From Syngnathus acus (lineage: Eukaryota > Chordata > Actinopteri > Syngnathiformes > Syngnathidae): a stretch of 64,000 nucleotides of DNA. Position 1 is the stretch's first letter. Each line of letters begins with the position of its first letter. Location: the NCBI RefSeq assembly GCF_901709675.1, contig NC_051088.1, positions 3,667,164 to 3,731,163 on the forward strand, written 5' to 3'. The notes beneath the pieces are model-generated. The model made no database searches. It had not been told where the DNA came from and saw only the letters and a list, made by a program, of their open reading frames with translations. The position numbers were made by a program, and so were the translations under genes. Positions 43,101 through 57,520 of the stretch are shown here, in pieces.

Positions 43101-43934
43101 AGTATACGGCAACTCGTGTCCATATGTTAAGTAAAAACCGTCAAATTAGGGCCTGATGTTGAAGTTTTAGGAACTCACCTGTTATTACAATCTCTGAAGC
43201 TATAGAAATAAATGGACTTACTTCCAAATCGGTCTCTGACATCTCAACACTGTCAAGAAAACAGAAGTTCAATGAACACACTCATATTTAATATACAGTG
43301 TAAAATTAATATTTTGTGGATGCCAGGCTGAGACCTGTTGAGGCCCACTCGATCTATGATGGACAGTTCATTCCAGTTAGTTGGTGGTGGCTCCTCCTGA
43401 CTGCTTTCTGTTGTTCAGAAAACGTAATTGTAAGATGTGCATTTATTGTGACACACTTTTCTTGGTAACATTTGAGGTAAACAACAAAAAAATATGATTC
43501 ACTACTCGCTTTTTCTTTTTCATCATGCAAAAGCCTATATCTCATTGACTGCTGTGGGCTTGCTACTCTTAGCCAAAGTGTTGTTTCATTCGTCTTGCTA
43601 AAAGTTGCTAAAGGTGACCGACATTTGCAAAGTATTAAGTCAGTTTTTCTTATTCCCATCAAAGGGATCTACACATACACATATACATATGTATAGTGCT
43701 CATGGTCAAATTGACCCAATTTCCGGGATCAGTACAATTTGTAACCGAGCATTTTTAAGGGTTTCAGATGTCTGTGTATTCTTGAAAGGAACTAACCTGA
43801 ATCACTGTCGTCATTGTCATGAAATGACGCCTGACAGCCGTTTGCCTCCGCATCCAGCTAAAAGTCAACCAAGCCGCTGCATGTGTGAATTTTTTTTAGA
43901 TCCTTTGCTCGATTCAACTCACCTGAGGGTGCAT
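40127..43934 (-). CDS. IRAG/LRMP (Jaw1/MRVI1)-family coiled-coil protein, short form
   Basis: Ten coding exons give a phase-consistent 312-aa frame: 43923-43934, 43797-43857, 43335-43407, 43222-43249, 42910-43050, 42667-42798, 41880-42027, 41762-41802, 40361-40518 and 40127-40271. The family signature is clear: ELSIIDRVGLN, ETDLEKQFTQIALAFRCDQY, QAEEHARNLAEENV, EVLGAVHQEARVSRAVELMV and AHVENVKRR, mostly coiled coil. Family members sit on the ER and bind IP3 receptors. The known ones end in a C-terminal transmembrane anchor. Here the tail is basic (LKKAKRDSKKRRTRRE) then Ser/Pro-rich, with no hydrophobic segment before the stop. The start MHPQ is the first in-frame ATG found and is uncertain; more N-terminal exons could exist. 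The orthologue (IRAG1, IRAG2 or a fish paralogue) is not resolved. Confidence 0.8.
41144..41445 (+). repeat. tRNA-derived SINE (family B), copy 2
   Basis: It has the same order of blocks as the copy at 10034-10324: 'ctcagtggcctaggggtaga', B box GGTTCAAACCC near 41192, 'gattcccgagcgcggcacc', and the end 'cattgggacttttaacttt'. It includes a 'gggggtgaacaaaatcacac' segment missing from copy 1. It lies in an intron of the IRAG-like gene on the opposite strand. Confidence 0.85.
42294..42644. mobile_element. Short repeat bounded by GTGTCACG inverted ends
   Basis: The left boundary GTGTCACGGAG and the right boundary 'gagacgtgacac' form an imperfect inverted pair around about 350 bp of higher-GC sequence unlike its intron surroundings. 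It lies between exons 41880-42027 and 42667-42798. The target duplication is unclear, so the class is not assigned. Confidence 0.45.
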
Positions 43935-44534
43935 GACTGCTCTACAGCTCCATTTTCTGATTTAGGAGAATACAATTCCTTAGCGCTACCTCTCACCTAT
44001 TTCATGGTGACCGACTACTCTGTATTGCATTTGGACTCACTGTGTGGCGCACTGAGAATAGATAATCCCATTATGAGATCCAGTCAAGGTATAACAGGAC
44101 AAGTAGCTTTGAGCCTCCTGCTTGCCATGTTTGCCGAGACTCTAGGCACTGTCAAGCAGAAGGTTGTCCCGAGTAGGGAACCCTGCCTGTTCCAGTATTA
44201 TTTTCAGTCTCCCTACTCCAACACAACTGATTAACATTAGAATGGGGAGTGTTGCGGCAGGGAGACATGGAAACTAGGCAGGATATGGCTGCAGTAGGAC
44301 CAGGGCTCCCAAGCCTGCGTTCAGCCATAGTTAAGCCTCTGACATTTGTTTGATATTCTAAAACATTTATGAATTGTTTTTCAGCTCCTCTTTAGCCACA
44401 GGACAGAAAGAAATCATGGAGCTGTGTCTGTCGTCAGTTCTACAACAGTAACGCTCAATCAGATTAGTGATTGATTAGTTCAGCACAGTAAATAAAATGA
44501 GCATGGCACAAATCATTCTTGGAAAATCCACATT
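43935..44534. other. Gap between rpl10a and the IRAG-like gene
   Basis: About 0.6 kb that should hold the 5' end and promoter of the IRAG-like gene and the 3' flank of rpl10a. An acceptor-like site precedes the 12-nt first coding segment (near 43950). No further upstream exon could be fixed. Confidence 0.35.
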
Positions 44535-44540
44535 TTTATT
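44535..44540 (-). terminator. Polyadenylation signal of rpl10a
   Basis: TTTATT on plus (AATAAA on minus) lies about 20 nt downstream of the rpl10a stop codon. This is the short 3' UTR expected of a ribosomal protein mRNA. Confidence 0.7.
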
Positions 44541-44559
44541 ATTTGTAGAATCATATCAT

Positions 44560-47667
<3,108 letters not shown>

Positions 47668-47694
47668 TTTTGCAGCTGTCCCCTTGACTCGCTA

Positions 47695-47712
47695 CGCTAG
47701 AAAGGAAGTGCA
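47695..47712 (-). promoter_or_regulatory. rpl10a: Probable 5' TOP / transcription start of rpl10a
   Basis: On the minus strand the sequence CACTTCCTTTCTAGCG lies about 30-45 nt before the start codon. A transcript starting at a C in CTTCCTTTCT would carry a 5' terminal oligopyrimidine tract, the translational control element of ribosomal protein mRNAs under mTOR. Position is inferred from the motif only. Confidence 0.55.
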
Positions 47713-47955
47713 GCGGGAAGTTGCGTCAATTTAATGCTGCCTATAACCTACGTCATCATCAAACGGCAGAATCGTTGTTTCGTTTTTTACAACTTTGCAG
47801 AAAAAAAACATTGGCAGTCACTTTCCGTTGATACTTAAAAATGTTTAAATGTATGATTGTATCAGACGCGATCAAAGCGTGATTCACAAAAGCAGGTTTA
47901 CAGACTAAAATGTGCACACGCACGCACACACATGCACACATTCCGCTTTACACTG

Positions 47956-48113
47956 AGGTCACTTAACCAGACCAACACCTCAGCTGCGCCTAGAAATGCT
48001 GTCCATAAAAGTTATGAATAGAAACGGTGACAAAGGGCAGCCTTGGCAGAGTCTAACACCCACTGGAAACAAATCCGACTTTCTGCCGGAAATGCAGACC
48101 AAACTCTGACTTT
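47956..48113 (-). mobile_element. Rex3-like LINE fragment, downstream half of a split element
   Basis: The minus-strand translation QSLVCISGRKSDLFPVGV followed by LCQGCPLSPFLFITFMDSIS is the reverse-transcriptase block that contains the GLRQGCPLSP motif of Rex3/RTE-type teleost LINEs. It is the direct continuation of the fragment at 49412-49755. The two are separated by the plus-strand LINE at 48114-49411. Confidence 0.8.
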
Positions 48114-49411
48114 GGTAATAGTCGCACTCACCCCGGTGGTGATGAAGTGCTTTGAAAAGCTGGTACGGGGTCACATCACATCACTCCTGCTCAGAGGTTT
48201 TGACCCCCACCAGTTTGCCTACAGGGCAAATAGATCCACAGAGGACGCACTAGCTACAACTCTCCACGCTGCACTGGAGCAGCCGGGAAGCTATGTGCGG
48301 ATGCTCTTCGTGGACTTTAGCTCTGCTTTTAACACCTTCCTCCCCCACAGACTGGTGGACATACTGGGGGGGCTGGGACTTCCACACAATACTTGCAGGT
48401 GGATTAAGAGCTTCTTGACGGGTCGCAGCCAGAGGGTGAGAGTGGGCCGTCATACATCCACACCTCTCAGTCTTGGTACCGGCTCCCCACAGGGCTGCGT
48501 ACTGAGCCCACTGCTTTACACGCTCTACACACATACATGCACCCCCGCCCACCGCAGCAACACCATCGTGAAGTTTGCAGATGACACCACCGTGGTGGGG
48601 CTCATCTCAAAAGGGGATGAGTCTGCCTACAGGGACGAAGTGGTGCAGCTATCGGAGTGGTGCGGAGAGAACAATCTGCTCCTAAACACGGCTAAAACCC
48701 AAGAACTGGTCATTGATTTTCGGAGGAAAAATAAAATGGACATTCCACCAGTTATCATCAACGGGGTCTGTGTGGAGAGGGTGTCCTCCTTCCGCTACCT
48801 GGGAGTCCACATCGAGGAGGACTTCACCTGGAGCGTGAACACCTCTGAGCTGCTAAAAAAGGCCCAGCAGAGACTCTACTTCCTAAGGGTGCTTAGGAGG
48901 TACAGCATTACACAAAGACTGCTGGTGTCCTTCTATCGCTGCTCCATAGAAAGCACTTTAATGTACTGTATATGTGTTTGGTACTCCAGCTCAGAGGAAA
49001 AAGCTCCAAGGGGTCATCAACACAGCACAGAAGATCGTTGGCTGCCCTCTCCCCACACTGGAAGACCTACACAGAACCCGCTGTCTCAAAAAAACACAGA
49101 ACATTCTGAAGGACACTTCCCACCCTGGCCACTCCCTTTTCGAACTGTTGCCATCAGGCAGACGCTACAGATCAATTAGGTCAAGGACTAGCAGATTCGC
49201 CAACAGTTTTTACCCTACAGCGGTAGTCACATTAAATGCTGCTAAAAAGGGATGATTATGTCTGTGTATGTTCTTCTGTGGGTTTTTAGCTTGTATTTTT
49301 TATCTTTTTATTCTATTTATTTTTTATTTTATGCACTGATCGGTTGGCACTTTTTAAATTTCGTTGTACATGTGTGACAATGACAATAAAGATCTATTCT
49401 ATTCTATTCTA
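48114..49411 (+). mobile_element. L2-like LINE, 5'-truncated, degraded reverse transcriptase and intact 3' tail
   Basis: It opens inside the reverse transcriptase (VALTPVVMKCFEKLV) and shows the RT blocks FAYRANRSTEDA, MLFVDFSSAFNT, GSPQGCVLSPLLYTL, FADDTTVVGL (the catalytic DD) and FRYLGVHIEEDF. The frame then breaks near 48990 and continues in another frame (HSLFELLPSGRRYRSI). The 3' tail 'gacaatgacaataaagat' followed by ATTCT repeats ends at 49411. The long plus-strand frame here (48043-49179) therefore belongs to a transposon, not a host gene. Confidence 0.88.
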
Positions 49412-49755
49412 CAGGGACCGAACCGCACTTATCAGTGAGTGTGGCACCCCGTACTCCCAAAGCACCCCCCCACAGAACTCTCCAAGGGACACAGTCGAGG
49501 GCCTCCTCCAAGTCCACAAAGCACATGTACAATGGTTGGCGAACTCCCATGCACCTCCGATGACTCTGTTGAGGGTGTAGAGCTGTTCCACGGCCAGGAC
49601 AAATACCACATTGCTCCTCTTGAATCTGCGATTCGACCTCCCGACAGACCCTCCTCTCCAGCACCCCTGAATAGACCTTGTAAGGCTGAAGAGTGTGATT
49701 CCTCTGTAGTTGGTTTTTAGTTTTTGTTTGAAAACTATATTCTGTCCACTCATCC
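49412..49755 (-). mobile_element. Rex3-like LINE fragment, upstream half of a split element
   Basis: Minus-strand frames read NYRGITL, then EEQCGICPGRGT, AWEFANHCTC / YMCFVDLEEALDCVP, and finally EYGVPHSLISAVRSL. These are the standard order of blocks in Rex3/RTE reverse transcriptases, just upstream of the blocks at 47956-48113. Frameshifts are present. A reversed SINE tail ('tcatccattcattttctgaa') abuts it at 49748-49770. Confidence 0.8.
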
Positions 49756-50089
49756 ATTCATTTTCTGAACCACTGAATCGTTTATTTTTGTTTAAAATTC
49801 ACATATTAATAATGACACTATGTTTTTATGTGTTTTCCTTTCCGTACAAAATGTAAAACTCGTTTAATAAAATAAAATACAAGTAAATATAACGACTAAA
49901 AAAGTATGGCTGTCAAAACAGGAAATTCTGCAACAATAGTCAGGAAAAAAGTGCTTTGGTGAAATGGATCTTTTGCAGGTACAGCCCCCCAAAAAAGATG
50001 AATACACTGTCCATCACGTGTGGGGAAAAAATACAGTGGATGCAATGACAATAGGTTTGTATATGGCAACATAAATATAAATGGTTTTT

Positions 50090-53000
50090 TTATGCATCTG
50101 GGATTCTTTTCAACACTGCTTGAAGAGCCTTTTTTAAGAATGTCTCATTTAGCATCAGGCAATCAGACAGGGAATGCTTGTGTGAAGCATTCACCTGGAA
50201 GGTAAAATATGGATACATTATGATTAAAAATAAATACTTGTAAAATATTGAAATACATTTTTTCATACTTACAAGGTTGCCATATTTTGTGAGGGTAGTC
50301 AGCATCATTTTTGCGAAGCGGACAGATTTTGTGAACAGAGGGGTCTGGTTAACCAGCTGTTCAATCAACAGTGTGAACAGTTCTTCATTCAAGTCAGGCT
50401 GCAAAAAAAGAAAGAAACAAAATTGACTGTTACGGGAAATATTTTTACAGTATGATGCTACTTGTTGGACATAAAATGACCTTCGCTAACCTTGGAGTCC
50501 AGCAAGCTGTGTATAACAGAAAGCAACATCTCACTCCATGATATTTTCAGTGTCATCCTGGAAGAAAAACAGGAAAAAGAAGCAATTTAAGAACAAAGTG
50601 CTGAAATATTTGGTCTTACTGAAGCACAAGCAGCCTGTAGTGGGTATCCAGGCAGCCTTCTATGAGTTTGTTCAGGAGCTCAGCTTGTGCACTTCCTAAA
50701 ATAAACAATTGCTCTAATTAAAGGATGCTTTGGGATTCACATCAGCATTTTTTTTCTCCAATTTTCAAGAGACACATAATCTCACCCATATTGTCTTGCT
50801 CTATAAGCGGACCAATCAGAGCGTGGCACATTGATCTGGGGTAGCTGCTGCAGAGTGACGTCACAGCACTCACCAGGCATCTGGACGGGGGCTCAGTGAG
50901 AGACAGCACCTGCAGACAGTGGCGACTTCTGTCAAGCCACACATCATTGCACAGTGACCCAAAGTGAATAGTAACACAGACTGTACGCACCCTCTGCAGC
51001 AGTAGATTCTTGATGAGCGTCGCTGCCGTACTGAAGCTGAGGTCGGGCAACAGAACCGATATTCTGCCGCAGATTTGTATCAGAGTGTGCTCCGCTAAGT
51101 CGGACAAATTCAACTGGCCGCACAGCACTTCCGCCTTTTACACAAAAGAGCAGCATAATGATTCACTGTGTCAAAAAGGCTCCAACGGGTGCCGTTGCTA
51201 TTCTGTGTGCAAGGTAGCAACACAGAATGAGGGCCGGGGGCACACAGAGGATCTTTAAACAAAGGTGATGTAATCATAGATCCAGCATTTATTTGCCCGT
51301 GTCTTTCACCAGCATGAAACATTGCCGCTTTTGTTCGAGCTTTCAGACAGCTAAGACAATTTGCCACAGTTTGATGTCAGTATAATGTCAGCACCAGCAA
51401 TCTGGTGTTTAAAATACTTAACAAAATGGGTTCTGCTATTAATGAATCCTTTTGACAGCAGTGACCTAACTTGAGATTTCTTCAAGATCTGAGCAATTCA
51501 TTGAGCAACATTTTGCTTTGACTTAGGAGAACCAACCGACTACCTCACAGGCAGTACGTCAGGCTGATAGACACCATCTCTGACACTGTGTTCAGCAGCA
51601 CTGGGGCCCCCCAGTGCTGGTCCCTGTTCTCTTCACCCTGTACACCTCTGACTTCAGTTACAACTCTCAGCTGTGTTACATACAGAAGTATGTGGATGAC
51701 ACAGCCATTGGGGGGTGATGACAATGAGGAGGAAGCAGTACAGGAGTCCGGTAGGGAACTTTGTCGCCTGGTGCCGCAGCAACCATCTGGAGCTCAACGT
51801 CTCCAAGACAAAGGAGCTGGTCATAGACTTTGGAAAGACCGGATCAAAGCCCAGGCCTGTACTACTAAAGGGGGCTGAGGTGGAGGCTGTGGACTCGTAC
51901 AAATATCTTGGGGTGTGGCTGGATAGTAAATTGGACTGGTCAGCACACACCAGCCATCTGCACAGGAAGACGCAGAGCAGGATGTACGTCCTAAGGAGAC
52001 TGCAGTCGTTCAACATCTGCAACAAGTTGTTGGGTTTGCTGTTGCTTTACTGAAGAGGCGTGGTAGTTTTGTAAAAGGGCAGTCGTGGAAAGCCGGGACC
52101 AGGGCTTCAAATTGAAAACCTGGGACTCACTTCTCTCGCCTTGTGTTGAACACAATTTCTGCTGTCCTCCAAGTATCTGACTGCGAAAAGCCGTCTTGGC
52201 TGTGCGGAAACGTACATAGTAGACATTGCAATGTCCCAATTTGCTAGGTTGAAAGGCCCAGGTGAATAAGGATCGTGTAGTAATCTTATAATTTCTTGAT
52301 TTTCCAATTTTTACCATACAGAACAGCGATCCCTGCGAAAAAAACAAAAACAAACTGAAAACCTTTGCTTTCGGCAGTGGGAAAGCACTAAGAGGTGGAA
52401 CGCTGGCTGCGTGAAATGTGTGTCTTTGTGCAAGCACACAAACCTCCACAATGTCAAGTTTTGCTGGGTTCAGTGTGAAAGACACGGCAAATGAATACCA
52501 GAACTATTCAGATGTGCCAGCTTTATGTGTAAAAGGATTTCTAGTACAGCACATACCTGAGTGGCATTACAGTCATTCAGCACTTTCAACACATCAAGTG
52601 AGCAGTTGTCCCACTGTAAAAGGATTAAACAAAGTCACAACAAACAGTGCAGAGTAGCAGAAGAAATCTGAATTCTCTACATACCTCGGTTGGACTTTTT
52701 AATAATTCCTTGATTTGAAGAACAGATGCCTGAGGTAGCGCACAAAAAGACAACACATTTACTCAATAGGACCTGGTGCTATGAAAATGAACTTAATGTG
52801 TAGCAGTGTACCAAAAAGGGTATCCAATCATCAGTTTCACCATTTGCAACAAGAACTTTGGAAAAAAGTGATGGATTTAAACGCATTCATCTTTACCTTC
52901 ATATGTTCAGGCAGAGGTTCATGGGTGTTGACCTGTTCTGGCGCATCCGTTTCCAATTCTTCTGCCATCTAAGAGCAAATGAGACAAGCAGGATTAAAGC

Positions 53001-54205
53001 GATTATTTTAATAATTTGATTTTAGGACAAAATGGAAGGTCTCTGCAGGGACCATTTTTCCAAATGGACTAATAATACTACAGACTCACGTACCAGTACC
53101 AAATAATACGCTAAAATAATGACAGTAAGTGAATAAATCTGTGTGTTGTCCATCTTTACCTTCATATGTTCAGGCAGACAATCCTGATCATGCACTTGCC
53201 CATCGATGGGTTCATTTGTCTTCATTCGTTTCTTCTCCTGCTGCATTTCTTCATTCTCATCATTCAGAATATCGAAATGGGCCTTTCTTTTCTTCTGACT
53301 TCCTGTCTCAGACAAAACAGCCGCGGTCTGTGCTTCCTCTACTTGCAAACCACTGCACTCATCCCACCATCCAGTCTCACCACCCACTCGCCGTGACAGT
53401 GCTGTTAGTCGCTGAGCGCACGCTGGGCTGTAAAGGGGTTCCTCGAGGGGACAGCCCATTATGATTCTTTTCAGTTGCTTCGTCCATACGGCGACCCACA
53501 AGCTTGGACAGGGGTCCAGATCAAGACACCGGAGTAGATGGAGGATGGCGGCTTTGGGGAAGCGTGAGTGGATCAGGAAGATGAACGCCAGCAAGTTTTG
53601 CTTGAACAGCGGTGGAAAGAGCAACACCAGAGGTTTACTGTGAGGGGAAACAGTATGCTGATGAGCATAGATGACGCAGGACTGCATCATCAAAACGGAA
53701 TTAAAATGTTGTAGAGTAGTCCATGTTCTTACAGTACGTACGCAGTGAGATGACATGTTTATGACAATATGGACTCCGGAATTATTTTCGATGTTGAATT
53801 TTGTTTTGAAAACTATGTGGTACAATTTGAAGCTACGGCAGCTATTGGTGCGCATTGTTTTCTCATCTCTGCTTAATACTCCTACTGCAACTGTTTCCTT
53901 ACATCTCATTTCGCGTTGAAGTTCATATTTTGCAATTTGAAGCACTGGAAAGCGAATTTTATAGTTGACTCGCAGCTATCAGATTGGACTTACACGGTGA
54001 GGGGTTGTCCATTCCCCCCTGGATAGGTGATTTCGTCTCGACAAAGTGTTTCAATTAAGTCGGACAATGATCTGTCAGGTGTCGCCCGCTGCTGTCGCTT
54101 GAAGACCTCGAGTGTTCTGTGTGCACCGGAAACCCCGAAAAACAACGACCGGGCCAAAAGCTTCCATTGCCCGTCAAAGCGACTCAGCAACTGACCGGCA
54201 TTCAT
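50090..54205 (-). CDS. fance: Fanconi anaemia group E protein
   Basis: Eleven exons give a phase-consistent 501-aa frame: 53994-54205, 53160-53637, 52897-52968, 52685-52729, 52557-52613, 50991-51134, 50786-50909, 50620-50695, 50491-50557, 50273-50398 and 50090-50194. Human FANCE is 536 aa. FANCE is the core-complex subunit that links the FANCC/FANCF module to FANCD2 for interstrand-crosslink repair in the nucleus. Visible similarity includes the N-terminal helical part (GQWKLLARSLFFGVSGAHR, PLVLLFPPLFKQNLLAFIFL) and the C-terminal helical repeats, with LNLSDLAEHTLIQICGRISV, SYPRSMCHALIGPLI, LLIEQLVNQTPLFTKSVRFA and the end LQAVLKRIPDA. The middle is acidic and Lys-rich (KKRKAHFDILNDENEE). Exons 2 and 3 end in an identical stretch. 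Position upstream of rpl10a on the same strand matches human. A LINE lies antisense in the intron 51135-52556. Confidence 0.97.
51520..52065 (+). mobile_element. LINE reverse-transcriptase fragment, antisense in a fance intron
   Basis: Translation in shifting frames gives LPHRQYVRLIDTIS, SSTGAPQ, PVLFTLYTSDF, YVDDTAI (the catalytic block), LELNVSKTKELVIDFGKTG and YKYLGVWLDSKLDW. The blocks and their order are those of L2/CR1-type teleost LINEs. At least two frameshifts are present. It is a different subfamily from the copy at 48114-49411, judging by the residues around YVDD/FADD. Confidence 0.82.
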
Positions 54206-54822
<617 letters not shown>

Positions 54823-54830
54823 GTCTAAAC

Positions 54831-55641
54831 CAGTGGTTCCCAAACTTTTGCAGGCTGGCGCCCCCTTTGGGTCCCCAGTGAATTCCTAGCGCCCCCCCCC
54901 CCCCCCCAGGCATTTATATAAATAAATAATACATTTATATAAATAAATAAATAAATGCATTTATAATATCATTACCATTACGTTGAATTAGTGGGAGCAC
55001 TGAGTTTGTTTCTCAGAAACGAGCCGGTCACATCTAGACGTAATCGGAGACAATGACACCCGAAGTGATTTAAGGTTTGTCTTTTATTGCAGGATGCTTG
55101 GTCTCCACGTGTTGAAGCAGTTTTGAATGCTTCACTGCCTGGTTAGTTAGCCTGTCGCCACATATTAGCTTTGCGGGCTCGACTGGGGAAACGTCACGTG
55201 ACCGGGACGAGTGTCTTGACCTGAATTAATTGATCGTCGATAAAAAAAAAAATTCTGTGCAGCTTGGCGGCCCGGTACCAAGTGACCCACGGACCGGTAC
55301 CGGTCCGCGGCCCGGTGGTTGGGGACCACTGCCCTAACCAGCTCAACACAACACGGCGCGTTCTGGCGAGTCCCCAATTTCATGTTGACTTGAACTCAAG
55401 ATGATGTTGACCGCCTGAATGCGGTTTTTATTATAAGATAAAATTCGGAACATTACAAGCTTGAAATTACAAACCTGAGCTTTTGCTTTTGTAGTCTATG
55501 CTGTCGGATCTGACTGGGCCAGAGCGGCGTGTTGTGTACAAATCGACTGCCGCCCCCCTACCGCCCCTTTCTTCCTCACCGCCCCCCCAGATCTTTCCAC
55601 CGCCCCCAGGGGGGCGGTACCGCCCACTTTGGGAACCACTG
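54831..55641. mobile_element. hAT-like element with perfect 8-bp target duplication
   Basis: Terminal repeats CAGTGGTTCCCAAA (from 54831) and 'tttgggaaccactg' (to 55641) are perfect inverted copies. The flanking 8-mers are both GTCTAAAC (54823-54830 and 55642-55649). No transposase remains. A C-rich run (54889-54907) and the end of a second hAT-like family (about 55250-55330, closing with 'ggttggggaccactg') lie inside. Confidence 0.93.
55250..55332. mobile_element. One end of a second hAT-like family inside the 54831-55641 element
   Basis: The sequence 'gacccacggaccggtaccgg' followed by 'cggcccggtggttggggacc' and ACTG is the typical terminal region of another teleost hAT-like MITE. The matching left end (CAGTGGTCCCC) was not found nearby, so it is a truncated or rearranged copy. 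Confidence 0.6.
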
Positions 55642-55649
55642 GTCTAAAC

Positions 55650-56678
55650 CAAGGTCTCTATTCTTATACTACTCTTGGCCGCCCTCCTGCAAGGGGGCGA
55701 CTCTGCCTAGCCTGTGAGAGTATTGCAGTATTAACTGAGATCAACTAATATGTGCAAAGAGTGTCATAGAGAAGCGAAAGCCAGTGAAGGCAAGAAAAAG
55801 ATCACGGCAAGATAACAGCATAGCTCAAGCTACCGAGCGAATCACATGTGCCAAAGAGGCCTATTCTAACAAGTTGTTTAAATCAAATGAATACAAATTG
55901 ATTTAAGTTGTAAATGTAGGCCTAGCGCTTCTTGTAGTTTTTAGGCCAGCACAAGAAGTCTGAAATATTCAAGAAAACCTTACAAAAAGTCAAGACGAGA
56001 GACTTGTAATGATTTTATGGGGGGGGGTTATTTTAAGATTACAAATAAATGAACGTGAGGCTTTGTAACTTTGGCAACCGTCGCTTTTTTATTTTTTACA
56101 TGCGACGATGGACAAAGACAGTGACGGAAGCCCTTTTCTCAACGGTGAGGATGGCGGTATGAAGACGCAAGAGTGCCCGGGTCACAGACAAAGACTGAGA
56201 GGCCAGTAAAATTTGATAAAGTGCCCATCTCAGCTTTTCAGTTGGATTTAAAGTTTAAGCACAATACTTTACCGCCCAAAGTCAGTTGGGATAGGCTCCA
56301 GCAAGCCTGTGATCTTCATTAGGATAAAGCAGTTCAGGAGATAAAGGCTTTGCAAGCAACCCACCCTAAACAATTAAAAGTAAAGAAGTGGAACAATTTG
56401 AATGAAACCAAATTTCTACACTGGTCATGCTGAAACATTACGTAGTTAAAGTGGTTTACAATAATAATTCATTCATTGTGCTGTATATTCAGGACTAAAT
56501 TCTTTGCTTTGATCAAACACTACTTACTAAGCTACTTTATTGTAATAGTGGTGATGACGGTACTTAAGTGTTCAGTATTTTTTCTCAGGTGGTGGTAATT
56601 TCCTTGGTATAAAAAGCTTGGGCACCATGGCAGCAAAAGATAGGAAAGAATTGCAACATCTAGTAATTCAAATGATTA
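55650..56678. other. Intergenic stretch left of the makorin gene
   Basis: No gene recognised. It includes a short family A SINE piece at 56270-56345 and AT-rich sequence. Confidence 0.45.
56270..56345 (+). repeat. SINE-like repeat (family A), short 3' piece
   Basis: 'cagttgggataggctccagc' with the following 'gatcttcattaggataaagc' block matches the 3' third of the family A copies at 13122-13490 and 20122-20400. Confidence 0.65.
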
Positions 56679-56848
56679 CCGTAATTTTCGGACTATAAGT
56701 CGCACCGGAGTATAAGTCGCACCAGCCATAAAATGCCCAAAAAAGTGAAAAAAAAACATATATATGTATACAAGTCGCTCCTGAGTATAAGTCGCCCCCC
56801 CACCCAAACTATGAAAAAAAAACGCGACTTATAGTCCGAAAATTACGG
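56679..56848. mobile_element. Palindromic MITE, TA-flanked, 170 bp
   Basis: The left end CCGTAATTTTCGGACTATAA and the right end 'ttatagtccgaaaattacgg' are perfect inverted repeats. TA lies on both sides (56677-56678 and 56849-56850). The inside repeats 'gagtataagtcgc' twice. A partial relative occurs at 59372-59450. Confidence 0.92.
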
Positions 56849-56884
56849 TAATAACAGAGAAAAACGTTTTCAGTGAGAAACTGT

Positions 56885-57520
56885 GAAATAATGTTTATTT
56901 TCAATGTACAAGTACAACTTGTTAAAAGAAATTTAAAAAAACATTTCAATGGTTATGCCAAAACTAGAGTTTCATTGGGGTACAATCGAGGCAGGAATAT
57001 TCAGGATTGGACATCAACCATCAAGGGGTACAGTACACTTTTTCCTTAGACAATTTAAAAAGGACTATCCACACAACACTTAAAATCACTTTTTTCTGGT
57101 CAATTCCGCTTTAAGCAATTATCTCTAACTACAGCGGCATAAAGATAAATGTACAAGATGTCAAAGTTTTAATCACTATGGCCGGAGGAAGGAAAAAAAA
57201 AAAACACATTTATCCTGTCAAGACAGTTAACAGACAAACAGTTTACAACCAGAGCACAGTATCTTGATCAATGTGCACCTTTATTTCTAGCTGTCCACTA
57301 CAGCAGGTCAAATCAGGTTTCCTCTCGGTTTGAGGGATAGCAGGTCAGTAAGCACATGTCCTGCTACTAATAACGACTGAGCCTTGCCTACTCCAAAAGC
57401 CTCATTACCGATCCAAGGGGGACAGTCGCGTCGTAACAGTTATATCGACTTGTGGTGACAATTTTTTCTAGGACCCATTTCCACACTGAGGAAATTGCGT
57501 GTGAAAGAGGAAAAGAGGGT
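56885..57520 (-). other. Probable 3' UTR of the makorin gene
   Basis: AT-rich sequence directly downstream of the stop codon at 57521-57523. Minus-strand AATAAA signals (TTTATT on plus) occur at about 57279 and 56893. Confidence 0.45.

Noticed and set aside
48043-49179. 378-codon open frame as a host gene
   Set aside because: It is the reverse transcriptase of an L2-like LINE, with RT motifs and a LINE tail, joined to a few codons of another LINE.
53022-53945. 307-codon minus-strand frame as a separate protein
   Set aside because: It is fance exon 53160-53637 read through both flanking introns.
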